64,000 nucleotides of DNA, taken from the NCBI GenBank assembly GCA_021371855.1, contig JAJFVL010000029.1:1-64000 (forward strand), written 5' to 3'. This document shows, one piece after another, positions 47,210 through 55,194 of the stretch. The DNA comes from Bacteroidales bacterium. Its GTDB lineage: Bacteria > Bacteroidota > Bacteroidia > Bacteroidales > VadinHA17. Under the pieces are notes generated by a model. It ran no database searches, had not been told where the DNA came from, and saw nothing but the letters and a program-made list of their open reading frames with translations. Within the stretch, counting starts at the first letter, position 1. The number at the start of each line of letters is the position of its first letter. A program made the translations under genes and the position numbers.

Positions 47210-47258
47210 TAAGTGGAGCTATAAATAACAATGTGATAATTAATCTGTATGCTTTCAT
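47184..47258 (-). pseudogene. N-terminal remnant of an exported protein (ArsF-like position)
   Basis: A 24-codon frame, MKAYRLIITLLFIAPLIACT and four more residues, that is a clean lipoprotein-type signal peptide and then stops. It begins 10 bp after the thioredoxin gene and runs into the ArsG fragment in a different frame. In related cassettes the gene between the thioredoxin and ArsG is annotated as an ArsF-type nitroreductase subunit, so this is probably its surviving signal peptide, joined to arsG by a deletion. Confidence 0.55.
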
Positions 47259-47268
47259 AAAATTGAAT

Positions 47269-47508
47269 TTATTGATTTTTAATTAAGATTTCTTTTACCT
47301 GATTTACAGATGGCACCTGTCCACTTAGTACTACTTTTTCGTCGATAACAAGAACCGGTGTATGCATTACATGGTATTCCATTATTTTAACTATATCTTC
47401 TACTTTTTCTATAGTCGCCTCAATACCGGTTTCAGCCACAGCTTCACGTGTTACTTTTTCAAGTGTTTTACATTTCGGGCAACCGGGGCCTAAGATTTTT
47501 ATTTCCAT
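47269..47508 (-). CDS. Small thioredoxin-like redox-active disulfide protein
   Basis: A 79-residue thioredoxin-fold protein with the active site CPKC (GPGCPKCKTLE, residues 9-12) and the cis-Pro region VMHTPVLVIDEKVV. This mini-thioredoxin family (TIGR00412-like) is common in ars and metal-resistance operons, where it may reduce arsenate reductase or a permease. The frame is open to 47583, overlapping arsR, but the Met at 47508 gives the family start. It follows arsR by 41 bp and is probably co-transcribed. Confidence 0.9.
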   Translation of the reverse strand: MEIKILGPGCPKCKTLEKVTREAVAETGIEATIEKVEDIVKIMEYHVMHTPVLVIDEKVVLSGQVPSVNQVKEILIKNQ

Positions 47509-47549
47509 AGTACTTGATTTATGAATATTAATATTATGTGTTATAAGAA

Positions 47550-47903
47550 CTACAAGTGTGTCAGAGGTTCTGTTTCTCCACATGGAATATTTACAGAATG
47601 ATTTTCATTCAGAAAATCAATATAAAGCTTTTTTGCCCTTTCCCAGTTTTCCCGGTTAATGCAATACTTAATATAGGGCGGATTAATCTCTCCCTGTATC
47701 AATCCTGCATATTTTAATTCCTTTAAATGCTGAGAAAGAGTCGAGCGCCCCACGGGGAGCTCTTCAACCAGATCCCCACTGTAGCAGCAGGAGTTCATCT
47801 TGGAAAGTTTCTGCAGAATATATACTCTTACCGGATGGCTCAGAGCCTTAGAGAATCTGGCTATTTGCTGCACTTCCGGAGTAAATTCCAATTTCTTTGC
47901 CAT
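47550..47903 (-). CDS. arsR: ArsR/SmtB family metalloregulator
   Basis: A 117-residue winged-helix repressor. The recognition region ELPVGRSTLSQHLKELKYAG (about 48-67) is typical. Candidate As(III)/metal ligands are the vicinal Cys39-Cys40 (MNSCCYSGD) in the alpha-3 region, with Cys81 and Cys108 also present. Inducer binding would release DNA. It is divergent from arsC, and the 20-bp palindrome 24 bp upstream of its ATG contains its own -7 box, pointing to autorepression. Confidence 0.92.
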   Translation of the reverse strand: MAKKLEFTPEVQQIARFSKALSHPVRVYILQKLSKMNSCCYSGDLVEELPVGRSTLSQHLKELKYAGLIQGEINPPYIKYCINRENWERAKKLYIDFLNENHSVNIPCGETEPLTHL

Positions 47904-47926
47904 GTTTTATAAATATTCATTTTTAT

Positions 47927-47963
47927 ATTTCGCAAACATACGAAATGTTTTTATATTTGCAGA
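47927..47963. promoter_or_regulatory. Divergent arsR/arsC promoters with embedded ArsR operator
   Basis: The operator ATTTCG-N8-CGAAAT covers 47927-47946. Its spacer, read on the minus strand, is TATGTTTG (47933-47940), an exact -7 box for arsR, with TCTG (one mismatch to TTTG) 19 bases upstream. On the plus strand TATATTTG (47952-47959) is an exact -7 box for arsC, with TTCG (one mismatch) at 47929-47932, inside the operator. ArsR bound here would block both promoters. Confidence 0.7.
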
Positions 47964-48000
47964 AATCTTTGGTATTAATTTTATCCGGATTTTATTTATC

Positions 48001-48423
48001 ATGAGGATTCTGATTCTTTGTACAGGCAATAGTTGCCGTAGTCAAATGGCACAGGGTTTTTTACAATCATTCGACAGTAAGATTGAAGTGTATTCTGCTG
48101 GAACCTTACCTGTCACAAAAGTAAACACAAGAGCCATTGAAGTAATGGCAGAAGTTGGTATCGACATCAGTAAGAATTCTCCGAAATCAGTTGATGATTT
48201 TCTTTATGATCAATGGGATTATGTAATTACAGTTTGTGATGATGCTAATGAAACTTGTCCTGTCTTTTCCGGAAAAGTGAACCATCGTCTGCATATCGGG
48301 TTTTCGGATCCGTCACAGATCACAGGATCAGAAGAATTCATTATGAAGGAATTTCGCAGAGTAAGGGATGAAATAAAAAAAGAATTTTACAATTTTTATA
48401 ATACGAACTTAAAAATAAGATAA
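48001..48423 (+). CDS. arsC: Low-Mr phosphatase-type arsenate reductase
   Basis: A 140-residue protein of the low-molecular-weight tyrosine phosphatase fold. The P-loop is CTGNSCRSQ (Cys8-x5-Arg14-type CX5R) and the later redox cysteine lies in CDDANETCPVF (two Cys, about residues 75 and 82), the pattern of thioredoxin-coupled ArsC rather than of phosphatases. It reduces arsenate to arsenite. An upstream extension of the frame to 47800 runs antisense through arsR and is not real; the ATG at 48001 is chosen. It is divergent from arsR and 10 bp before the arsM remnant. Confidence 0.92.
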   Translation: MRILILCTGNSCRSQMAQGFLQSFDSKIEVYSAGTLPVTKVNTRAIEVMAEVGIDISKNSPKSVDDFLYDQWDYVITVCDDANETCPVFSGKVNHRLHIGFSDPSQITGSEEFIMKEFRRVRDEIKKEFYNFYNTNLKIR

Positions 48424-48433
48424 TCTGATACGT

Positions 48434-49233
48434 ATGAAAAACGCAAAAGAAATAGTAAAAGAAAAATATGGTAAAATTTCGGAACAAAATAATTACGGAA
48501 AATCATTGTGTTGCGGCTCATCATGCTGTGGATCTGATGTAGATTACACAGTTTTCAGTGAAAATTATGCTGACAAAGAAGGGTACAATCCTGATGCTGA
48601 CCTGAATCTTGGTTGCGGTATCCCGACCGATTATGCCGGAATTAAATAAGAAGACCATGTTCTTGATCTTGGAAGCGGGGCAGGCAATGATTGTTTTATT
48701 GCAAGATCGTTTGTTGGGGAAACAGGCATAGTTACCGGAATCGATATGACAGAACTATGGTCTTAAAGGCCAGGGAAAATTGTGATAAACTGAAGTATAA
48801 AAATGTTGAATTTGTTCTCGGGGATATAGAGGATATGCCATTTACTGAAAAGATATTTGATGTAGTGATTTCAAATTGTGTACTGAACCTTGTTCCCGAT
48901 AAAACAAAAGCATTCAGAGAGATCTTCAGAGTATTAAAACCCGGAGGACACTTCTGCGTGTCAGATGTTGTTATTAAAGGCAGATTATCCGAAAAAATGA
49001 AAAAGGATGCAGAAATGTATGCATGATGCGTTTCCGGGGCAAGTGAAATGAATGAATACCTGAAGATCATTGAGATTTCAGGATTTCTTAAATTGAAAGT
49101 ACATAAACAAAAAGAAATATCTCTTCCGGAATCATTGCTGTCGGAATACAATGATGAAAATGAATTAAGCTCATTCCATGACGGAGATACCGGGATTTTC
49201 AGCATTACTGTGTCAGCAGATAAATCGATTTGA
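48434..49233 (+). pseudogene. arsM: Arsenite methyltransferase pseudogene
   Basis: The whole arsM sequence can be followed over three pieces. Piece one (48434-48649) has the SLCCGSSCCGS Cys stretch and LGCGIPTDYAGIK, then TAA (48647-48649) where a Lys codon is expected. The same frame goes on with [15 protein letters not shown] (SAM motif I) to GIDMTE, where one base is lost at about 48755. Piece two continues [11 protein letters not shown]...SNCVLNLVPD...FRVLKPGGHF to AEMYA, then TGA (49024-49026) where Gly is expected. Piece three reads CVSGASEMNEYLKIIEISGF and ends in TGA at 49231-49233. Two nonsense codons plus one frameshift make a functional product unlikely. Confidence 0.88.
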
Positions 49234-49564
49234 AGATTAATTACAAAAGATCTGTTAACTAACTCTGATTCTCTGATCAGAGGTATGTCAGGTTTAAGGC
49301 CAGACTTTACACACAATCACCATCATTTACTCCAGGTAATAATGAAGATTACTTTGTTCTGACTAATTTTCGACCGGAGAGCATCATTTGTTTTTTTAAT
49401 TATCTGACAACAGCAAATAAATGCCGTAATATCAGTGAAATACAAAATTGCAATACATTCTGTATTTTTAGAACGATATTTTAAATGCTATTTTAGTTAA
49501 AACATAATTCATTATATTCGGCCTTTGAATTTTTTCGATAGTATTGAAATAAACATTTATAATT
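49234..49564. other. Intergenic region downstream of the arsM remnant
   Basis: No gene seen. CTCTGATCAGAG (49271-49282) is a perfect 12-bp palindrome. A TATATTCG box about 45 bp before the next ATG is one base off the -7 consensus. Confidence 0.35.
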
Positions 49565-51082
49565 ATGTTACTACATCAGCAATTTGTTTATATGGCAAAG
49601 AAGCATGCCAAAAAGTTAGCAGTCATTGATAAAACTACGGGGAAGAATGTTACTTATTCCAGGGCTCTGATTGGAGCTCTGATCCTGAGTTCAAAATTTA
49701 GAAAATATGATAAGGGATTTATTGGTATAATGATACCAACTTCCGCAGGTTGTGCATTGGCTACAGTTGGAGCACTGATGAGTGGCAGAATACCTGTGAT
49801 GATAAACTATTCAACAGGCGCTGAGGTGAATGCAAGGTATGCACAGAAAAAATGCAAATTCAAGACAATCATTGCATCGAAAGCATTGTTGGAAAAGATC
49901 AATTGTCCCTTAATTGAGGGCATGGTATTGATTGAGGATTTAATGGCAGGTGTTACAACAGGAGAAAAGCTTAAAGCGGCTTTGATTTCAAAACTTTCAG
50001 TCAATCTTATTTTCCATACTATTCATAAAGGAGATGAAGATGATACTTCTGCAATATTATTTACCAGTGGAAGCGAAAATGATCCGAAAGCTGTTCAGTT
50101 GACCCATCGTAATATTACTTCGAATATTGAAAATTTTGGTAATTATGTACATATCTCCGAATCAGATATATTATTGGCAAACCTTGTCTTTTTTCACATT
50201 TTTGGTTTGACAGTAAATCTTTGGGTGCCATTCTATTATGGGATGACAATGATATCCTCTGCCAATCCTCTTGATTTTACGACTATCAGCAAAATTGCCC
50301 ATGATGAGAAACCGACAATAATGGTAGGTACTCCAAGTTTTTTCTGGGGTTATCTTAATAAATCCAATCCCGGCGATTTTAAATCGCTCAGGTTAATGGT
50401 TGCAGGTGCTGATAAATGTCCGGATGCCCTGAGAGAAGGGTATATGAAGAAACATGGAGTCACTTTGCTTGAGGGTTATGGAGCAACTGAAACATCTCCT
50501 GTAATATCAGTAAACTCCCTTGAGTTTAACCGACCAGGCAGTACTGGTAAAGTTATTCCTAATCTTCAGGTCAGGATTGAGAATTTTGAAACCGGTGAAA
50601 TCTGCAAAACCAGGGAAGCAGGTATGATATTTGTAAAAGGCGATTCTGTAATGAAGGGATATTATGATGATCCTGAGCTGACAGCTGAAGTCCTGATTGA
50701 TGGTTGGTATAATACCGGTGATATGGGGTTCTTTGATGAAGATGGCTTTCTCTGGCATGCAGGTCGTTTTAAGAGATTTGCAAAGGTTGGAGGAGAGATG
50801 ATCTCACTTGTCAAGGTTGAAAATGTATTGGAGAAGTTGCTGCCTGAAGGAGAATCCTGCTGCGTGGTTGAGGTGGCAAATGAAAAAAAGGGATCATATA
50901 TTGTGGCAACAGTCACTGTGGAGGTAAATAAGACAGAAATACTCAGGAAGATGTTAAAAGAGTTACCTATTATTGCTCTTCCAAGGCAATTTATAGTTAT
51001 TAAGGAATTACCTGTGATGGGAACAGGGAAGATAGATTTCCGCAGCGTTACAAGAATGGTCCAGGAGATATTGCGCGCTTAA
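49565..51082 (+). CDS. AMP-binding acyl-CoA/acyl-ACP synthetase-like protein
   Basis: A 505-residue ANL-superfamily enzyme that activates a carboxylic acid, probably a fatty acid, as an acyl-adenylate. The P-loop-like motif is ILFTSGSENDPKAVQLTH (about 157-174), followed by GYGATETSP (A5), NTGDMGFFDEDGF (A7) and the C-terminal catalytic Lys in MGTGKIDF (A10). The N-terminal half resembles the synthetase half of Aas (2-acyl-glycerophosphoethanolamine acyltransferase), without the acyltransferase domain. The acceptor, CoA or ACP, cannot be told. Stands alone between an ars remnant and small envelope genes. Confidence 0.9.
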   Translation: MLLHQQFVYMAKKHAKKLAVIDKTTGKNVTYSRALIGALILSSKFRKYDKGFIGIMIPTSAGCALATVGALMSGRIPVMINYSTGAEVNARYAQKKCKFKTIIASKALLEKINCPLIEGMVLIEDLMAGVTTGEKLKAALISKLSVNLIFHTIHKGDEDDTSAILFTSGSENDPKAVQLTHRNITSNIENFGNYVHISESDILLANLVFFHIFGLTVNLWVPFYYGMTMISSANPLDFTTISKIAHDEKPTIMVGTPSFFWGYLNKSNPGDFKSLRLMVAGADKCPDALREGYMKKHGVTLLEGYGATETSPVISVNSLEFNRPGSTGKVIPNLQVRIENFETGEICKTREAGMIFVKGDSVMKGYYDDPELTAEVLIDGWYNTGDMGFFDEDGFLWHAGRFKRFAKVGGEMISLVKVENVLEKLLPEGESCCVVEVANEKKGSYIVATVTVEVNKTEILRKMLKELPIIALPRQFIVIKELPVMGTGKIDFRSVTRMVQEILRA

Positions 51083-51334
51083 CAGACCGTTAGCACCATT
51101 GGGACAATAATCCTGAATGCCAGTTTTAAGCTACTTTATATTTAAGCAGCCAAACGTAAATCTGAATGTTATTAATAAAAGGATATTGTAAAATTTTCTG
51201 CAGCAAAAAGCAGTTAGAAGAAAAATATTATTAAAGTAGTTAAATAACTTTTCTGAACAATTCAAATGTAAAATTTGTTATAGGCATGAGATATTGAAAT
51301 TTGAATTTAAGTTATTGATTTTAAATTTAAAATT

Positions 51335-51892
51335 ATGAAAAAGTTATTAATTACATGGTTAGCTTTAATGGGATTTGTGCTTCCTTCGCTGGCACAAGTA
51401 TCTCATGATTTCAATCCTAATGATCGGGAACCTGTTGCAAATGCTGTACTTACAAAAGACAAAGTTCCTGATGCAATTCTCAAAGCTGTTAGCACTCAGT
51501 TTAATAAGGATAACCCGGTTACATGGTCAAAATTCCCTTATGCATTGAAAGAATATGGATGGGTTTATGATGTGGGAGCAGCTGATCTTAAGCTTGATCG
51601 CTATGCAGTACAAATGAAAACTGACAAAGGTGATGATCTTTGGGCAGCGTATGATGTAGATGGGAATCTTATCGAAACCAGAGAAGTTTTAAAAAATATT
51701 ACAATACCTAAGTCTGTTATGGACCAATTTTTAAAAAGTAAATACAAAGACTGGACAATAATTGGGAACAAAGAGATTATCAGATTCTATCACGATCATA
51801 ATAATAGTAGTGTAGAACAGCATTTCCGTATAACAGTTGAAAAAGACAATGTAAAAAGAAGCATTTCTTTCAACTGGCAGGGATCTAATTAA
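51335..51892 (+). CDS. PepSY-like periplasmic protein
   Basis: A 185-residue exported protein with a signal peptide (LLITWLALMGFVLPSLAQ). The mature part shows two PepSY-like units (VPDAILKAVSTQFNKDNPVTW and the later IPKSVMDQFLKSKYKDWTI), each ending in a beta-hairpin, as in the small PepSY-like/BLIP-type proteins common in Bacteroidota. Its role is unknown. A hairpin after the stop suggests its transcript ends there. Confidence 0.78.
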   Translation: MKKLLITWLALMGFVLPSLAQVSHDFNPNDREPVANAVLTKDKVPDAILKAVSTQFNKDNPVTWSKFPYALKEYGWVYDVGAADLKLDRYAVQMKTDKGDDLWAAYDVDGNLIETREVLKNITIPKSVMDQFLKSKYKDWTIIGNKEIIRFYHDHNNSSVEQHFRITVEKDNVKRSISFNWQGSN

Positions 51893-51913
51893 AATGACAA
51901 ACCATGAGTGGGG

Positions 51914-51948
51914 AATCAGTTAGTTTTAATACCATAAGCTAACTGATT
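51914..51948 (+). terminator. Hairpin after the PepSY-like gene
   Basis: AATCAGTTAG (51914-51923) pairs perfectly with CTAACTGATT (51939-51948), 15-base loop. The following sequence is TCCTCTAATATTTT, so the T-tract is poor; termination is probable but not certain. Confidence 0.5.
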
Positions 51949-51977
51949 TCCTCTAATATTTTCATCTATAAAAAATA

Positions 51978-52820
51978 ATGATACATTATATAACAAGATT
52001 AAATATTATAACAGGGTTGTCGCTTTTTAGTCTGTTTTTCCCTGAACTTATTTTCAGTCAACCTCAGAAAGGTAAGGTTTTATCAAGTGAGACTAATTCC
52101 GGGATTGGTTTTGTAAATGTTGGAATAATCAACAAGAATATCGGTACAGTCACAGATGAGTCCGGTAATTTCACAATAGATCTTGCCAATAATTATGATA
52201 ATGATTCATTGCGGTTTTCAATGATTGGATATGAATCTAAATCTTTTCTTGTAGGTCAATTCAAAGAGGATTCAGTAAAGAATGTATATCTGAAAACCAG
52301 GTCTTATAAATTAACAGAGGTAAGAGTAATATATCATAGACCTAAAGAACTCATAATAGGGACTCCTGTTTTTACGAACGAACTCAGATCTGGTTTTGCA
52401 TATAACGATCTGGGTTCCGAATTGGGCATAAAGGTAAATCTCAAAAAACCAGTGAAGTTAAAAGATATAAATCTTAATGTGGCAATTTGTACATATGATT
52501 CAGTTACTTATAGATTAAATCTTTACCAGGAAGTAAATGAGACAGAGTATAAAAATATTTTAACTGAGCCGATTTACATCTCCTTCACAAAAGATAAAAT
52601 AAAAAATGTTATAACCTTTGATCTGCGGAAATATTCAATAATAATTGAGGGGGATGTTTTAATTACTTTGGAATTGTATAAAGATTTAGGGGAGGGTCGT
52701 TTATTATTTCGCACCGAATTTTTTACCGGTTCTACTTACCACAGAAAAACAAGCGAAGGGACATGGGTTGACGCATCAGGAGTAATTGGTATGTATTTAC
52801 ATGGGCAATTAATCAGATAG
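51978..52820 (+). CDS. Carboxypeptidase-regulatory-like (CarboxypepD_reg) domain protein
   Basis: A 280-residue exported protein. Signal peptide about residues 1-28 (ITGLSLFSLFFPELIFSQ). Residues about 30-115 form the CarboxypepD_reg-like beta-sandwich (GIGFVNVGIINKNIGTVTDE, then FTIDL and LRFSMIGYESKSF), which in TonB-dependent receptors precedes the plug. Here there is no plug or barrel; the C-terminal 160 residues are a beta-rich domain without a known match. Such stand-alone proteins are common in Bacteroidota and of unknown use. Confidence 0.8.
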   Translation: MIHYITRLNIITGLSLFSLFFPELIFSQPQKGKVLSSETNSGIGFVNVGIINKNIGTVTDESGNFTIDLANNYDNDSLRFSMIGYESKSFLVGQFKEDSVKNVYLKTRSYKLTEVRVIYHRPKELIIGTPVFTNELRSGFAYNDLGSELGIKVNLKKPVKLKDINLNVAICTYDSVTYRLNLYQEVNETEYKNILTEPIYISFTKDKIKNVITFDLRKYSIIIEGDVLITLELYKDLGEGRLLFRTEFFTGSTYHRKTSEGTWVDASGVIGMYLHGQLIR

Positions 52821-52976
52821 TACCAACCCACCTGGCAGGTGTCCCAGCCAACGAAGGGTTAACAAACTCAGAAGAAAACATAAAGATCTATTTATCAATT
52901 AAAGATAAACAATTCAGCTCCGGGAATTGTAAAAGAATGATTGATAAACAGAATCTCAAACTCATAATCTTTTCAG
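52821..52976. other. Intergenic sequence, nothing recognised
   Basis: AT-rich spacer between the CarboxypepD_reg gene and the small frame at 52977. Nothing with clear coding or regulatory signal. Confidence 0.3.
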
Positions 52977-53102
52977 ATGTTGAATTACCAAAATACTTCG
53001 GTTGTTGTTCCTCAAAATTCATTAGGTTTTAATGTCGTTGATTCTGATTTTGAGCTGGGATATTTTAATAATGGCACAGTTTTTGCAAAACCATGGCATT
53101 AA
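52977..53102 (+). CDS. Small 41-codon frame, possible gene remnant
   Basis: The frame MLNYQNTSVVVPQNSLGFNV to GTVFAKPWH has a protein-like composition (no biased residues, balanced hydrophobics) but no known match. It may be the 3' end of a lost secreted-protein gene. No start signal distinguishes it; uncertain. Confidence 0.2.
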   Translation: MLNYQNTSVVVPQNSLGFNVVDSDFELGYFNNGTVFAKPWH

Positions 53103-53122
53103 AAATAATTAAATCTGATTAT

Positions 53123-53187
53123 ATGAAACACCCATGTTTTGCAAACACAAACACAAATGAATAAAATTCATAACATGGGTGTTTCAT
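53123..53187. repeat. 16-bp perfect inverted repeat upstream of the OmpA-like gene
   Basis: ATGAAACACCCATGTT (53123-53138) and its exact complement (53172-53187) are 33 bases apart, ending 30 bp before the ATG at 53218. No T-tract follows. It could form a hairpin in the 5' leader, or be a terminator for upstream transcripts or a protein site. Confidence 0.65.
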
Positions 53188-53217
53188 CAGGCAATTGAAA
53201 AATTAAATTTTATTCTG

Positions 53218-53889
53218 ATGAAAAAAGTAAATGCAAGTTTAGTCGTAATTTTAACCGCAGCTATTTTGTTTTCCGGTTGTGCATCAATGAACAAAACCGG
53301 GAAGGGAGCTGTAATTGGAACAGCGGCCGGTGGTGTAACAGGAGCAGTGATTGGGAAAGTTGTCGGTAATACTGCACTTGGTGCTGGTATCGGCGCTGTT
53401 GTTGGTGGTGCAACAGGGGCTATAATAGGTCATAAGATGGACAAACAGGCAGAGGAAATTAAGAATACAGTACCCGATGCAAAAGTTGAACGGGTTGGAG
53501 AGGGTATAGTCGTTGAATTTAACAGTAATATCCTATTTGCCGTTAACAAAGCAGATCTTTCAACCGAAGCAAAGACAAATCTCGATAAGCTGGTAACTAT
53601 TCTGAACACATATCCTGATACAAATATCGAATTGCAGGGGCACACTGATAATACAGGATCTGAATCTTTTAATCAGACCTTGTCAGAAAAACGTGCAGCA
53701 TCCGTTTCCAATTATTTAACAGGCAAAGGTATAGTTGCTACCCGTATGGCTGCTAAAGGATTTGGTGAAACAGTTCCGAAGTATGATAATTCAACTGCAG
53801 ATGGAAGGTCTCAGAATCGCAGGGTTGAGTTTGTTATTTCTGCAAACGAGAAAATGAAGGAGGAAGCAGCCAGGGAAGCTGCAAAATAA
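53218..53889 (+). CDS. OmpA family lipoprotein with glycine zipper
   Basis: A 223-residue outer-membrane lipoprotein. The lipobox is LFSGC (Cys21). Residues about 33-71 are a glycine-zipper segment (GTAAGGVTGAVIGKVVGN and GAGIGAVVGGATGAIIG). The OmpA C-terminal peptidoglycan-binding domain covers about 95-208, with the diaminopimelate-binding pair Asp144 (GHTDNTG) and Arg159 (LSEKRAASV). The Met at 53218 is chosen because it starts the signal peptide; the frame opens 13 codons earlier inside the repeat region. A YiaD-like protein that links the outer membrane to the wall. Confidence 0.92.
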   Translation: MKKVNASLVVILTAAILFSGCASMNKTGKGAVIGTAAGGVTGAVIGKVVGNTALGAGIGAVVGGATGAIIGHKMDKQAEEIKNTVPDAKVERVGEGIVVEFNSNILFAVNKADLSTEAKTNLDKLVTILNTYPDTNIELQGHTDNTGSESFNQTLSEKRAASVSNYLTGKGIVATRMAAKGFGETVPKYDNSTADGRSQNRRVEFVISANEKMKEEAAREAAK

Positions 53890-53922
53890 AAATATTAGTC
53901 GAACTTTACTTGAAAAAAAACA

Positions 53923-53946
53923 GGCAGTCTAAAACTTAAGACTGCC
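53923..53946 (+). terminator. Rho-independent terminator after the OmpA-like gene
   Basis: GGCAGTCT (53923-53930) and AGACTGCC (53939-53946), perfect 8-bp stem with an 8-base loop, flanked by an A-tract before and CGTTTTC after. Confidence 0.7.
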
Positions 53947-54338
53947 CGTTTTCATAAATATTCTATGATTGTTTCTACATTTATCAATTAACAAACGCTT
54001 AATTTTTATCTAATTTAACATGTGGTTTGTCAAAATGCAATTTTTGAAATTCTTTAAGAATAAAGTTGCTGAATTGTAATTATCATACAGATAATCAATT
54101 ACATAAAATCGCAAGAGGAGTCTTGTTGATCAGAGAGGACCAGTTTATTCATAAAAATCACACATTTTTTGACGAAATACTATTCTTCTTGTGTTAACGT
54201 ATGCTTATGGCTGGTACACGTCAGAAAACACAGGACAAATGAATTTTATCAAGTCGCAATTGGCCACTAATTGGGCTTTAGCCGCTTGACATGGGTGTGT
54301 ATATTCTCTACTTTTACTTTATAATTTAAACTCATAAA
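53947..54338. other. Intergenic region, nothing recognised
   Basis: About 390 bp with no gene, clear promoter or repeat found. Confidence 0.3.
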
Positions 54339-54893
54339 GTGATGGAAGATATATATACTTTTCAAAGCTCGCGAGTCGAAAGCGATAGAAAACTCAGAAC
54401 AACCTTTTTAGAAAGAAAAATTTCCCCTGAAAGGAATTTGGCTGATCCTGTTATCGATAACCTGATTGCTGAGGGTGGTGAAAACTTCTTTCATTATCTC
54501 GGCTGGCTCGGTTTGGTTAATGACCCTGCCATGCTTGTCCTGTCTTCAAGGCATCATTATTATTATGATTGTAACGATCTGAGAGGTGTAAAAACCTTAA
54601 TAAATCTGAAAAAACTAAACCTGATAAGACATCTGGATAGCTTTATACACACTTTAAATAATGTGGTATCTCCGAAAACTAATTTTATCGGATGCTTCTA
54701 TGACCGCGGTACACAAAGAAGGGCTAGTTTATCTGAAAGGATCCACAAAAAATTTATAAATTTTTTTGATTCAAGGATTTTTATTGAAATTGGCAAAAAA
54801 GATGTCATACGACTTATGGAATCCAATGGGTTTAAAGTGATTGATATGACGGAGATAAATGGAGTAACATATTTCAGGACACAAAACAATTAG
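54339..54893 (+). CDS. Conserved hypothetical protein
   Basis: A 184-residue protein with no signal peptide and no membrane helix. Notable are the motifs AEGGENFFHYLGWLGLVNDP and SSRHHYYYDCNDLRGVKTLI (about residues 50-85) and a C-terminal KDVIRLMESNGFKVIDMTEI, which resembles the last strand and helix of SAM-dependent methyltransferases. I see no SAM-binding motif I, so the resemblance may be superficial. I recall similar proteins in other Bacteroidota but no assigned function. The upstream gap has no clear promoter. Confidence 0.6.
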   Translation: MMEDIYTFQSSRVESDRKLRTTFLERKISPERNLADPVIDNLIAEGGENFFHYLGWLGLVNDPAMLVLSSRHHYYYDCNDLRGVKTLINLKKLNLIRHLDSFIHTLNNVVSPKTNFIGCFYDRGTQRRASLSERIHKKFINFFDSRIFIEIGKKDVIRLMESNGFKVIDMTEINGVTYFRTQNN

Positions 54894-54936
54894 ACAAATC
54901 TAATTGATTCTGGAAATCAGCAGGAAAATATTTTAA

Positions 54937-55128
54937 ATGAGAGTTATATATAAAATATCATCAAATGAAATTGGAATGGTCCTGATCAGACGAAGGAAGA
55001 TTGCAAAAGCATTAAGATGGTGGTTACGTGAGAATGGATTCAATTTTCAATACACATTTTTTCAGGTTGAGACCGATTCAAAAACTGATTTGTCAAAGGA
55101 CTTATTTTTAGAAAATTCTGCGGTATAA
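54937..55128 (+). CDS. Small hypothetical protein, uncertain
   Basis: A 63-codon frame 43 bp after the preceding gene on the same strand. It opens with MRVIYKISSNEIGMVLIRRR and is basic in its first half. No match recognised. Position and composition allow a small gene; evidence is weak. Confidence 0.3.
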   Translation: MRVIYKISSNEIGMVLIRRRKIAKALRWWLRENGFNFQYTFFQVETDSKTDLSKDLFLENSAV

Positions 55129-55194
55129 AAACCTTTAGATAAGTGCTTGGCAGATGTGATTAAATAATTAATTATAAATGAATGATTTGAAAGA

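Noticed and set aside
47800..48000. Upstream 67-codon extension of arsC
   Set aside because: It runs antisense through arsR and across the operator; the ATG at 48001 starts the conserved P-loop region.
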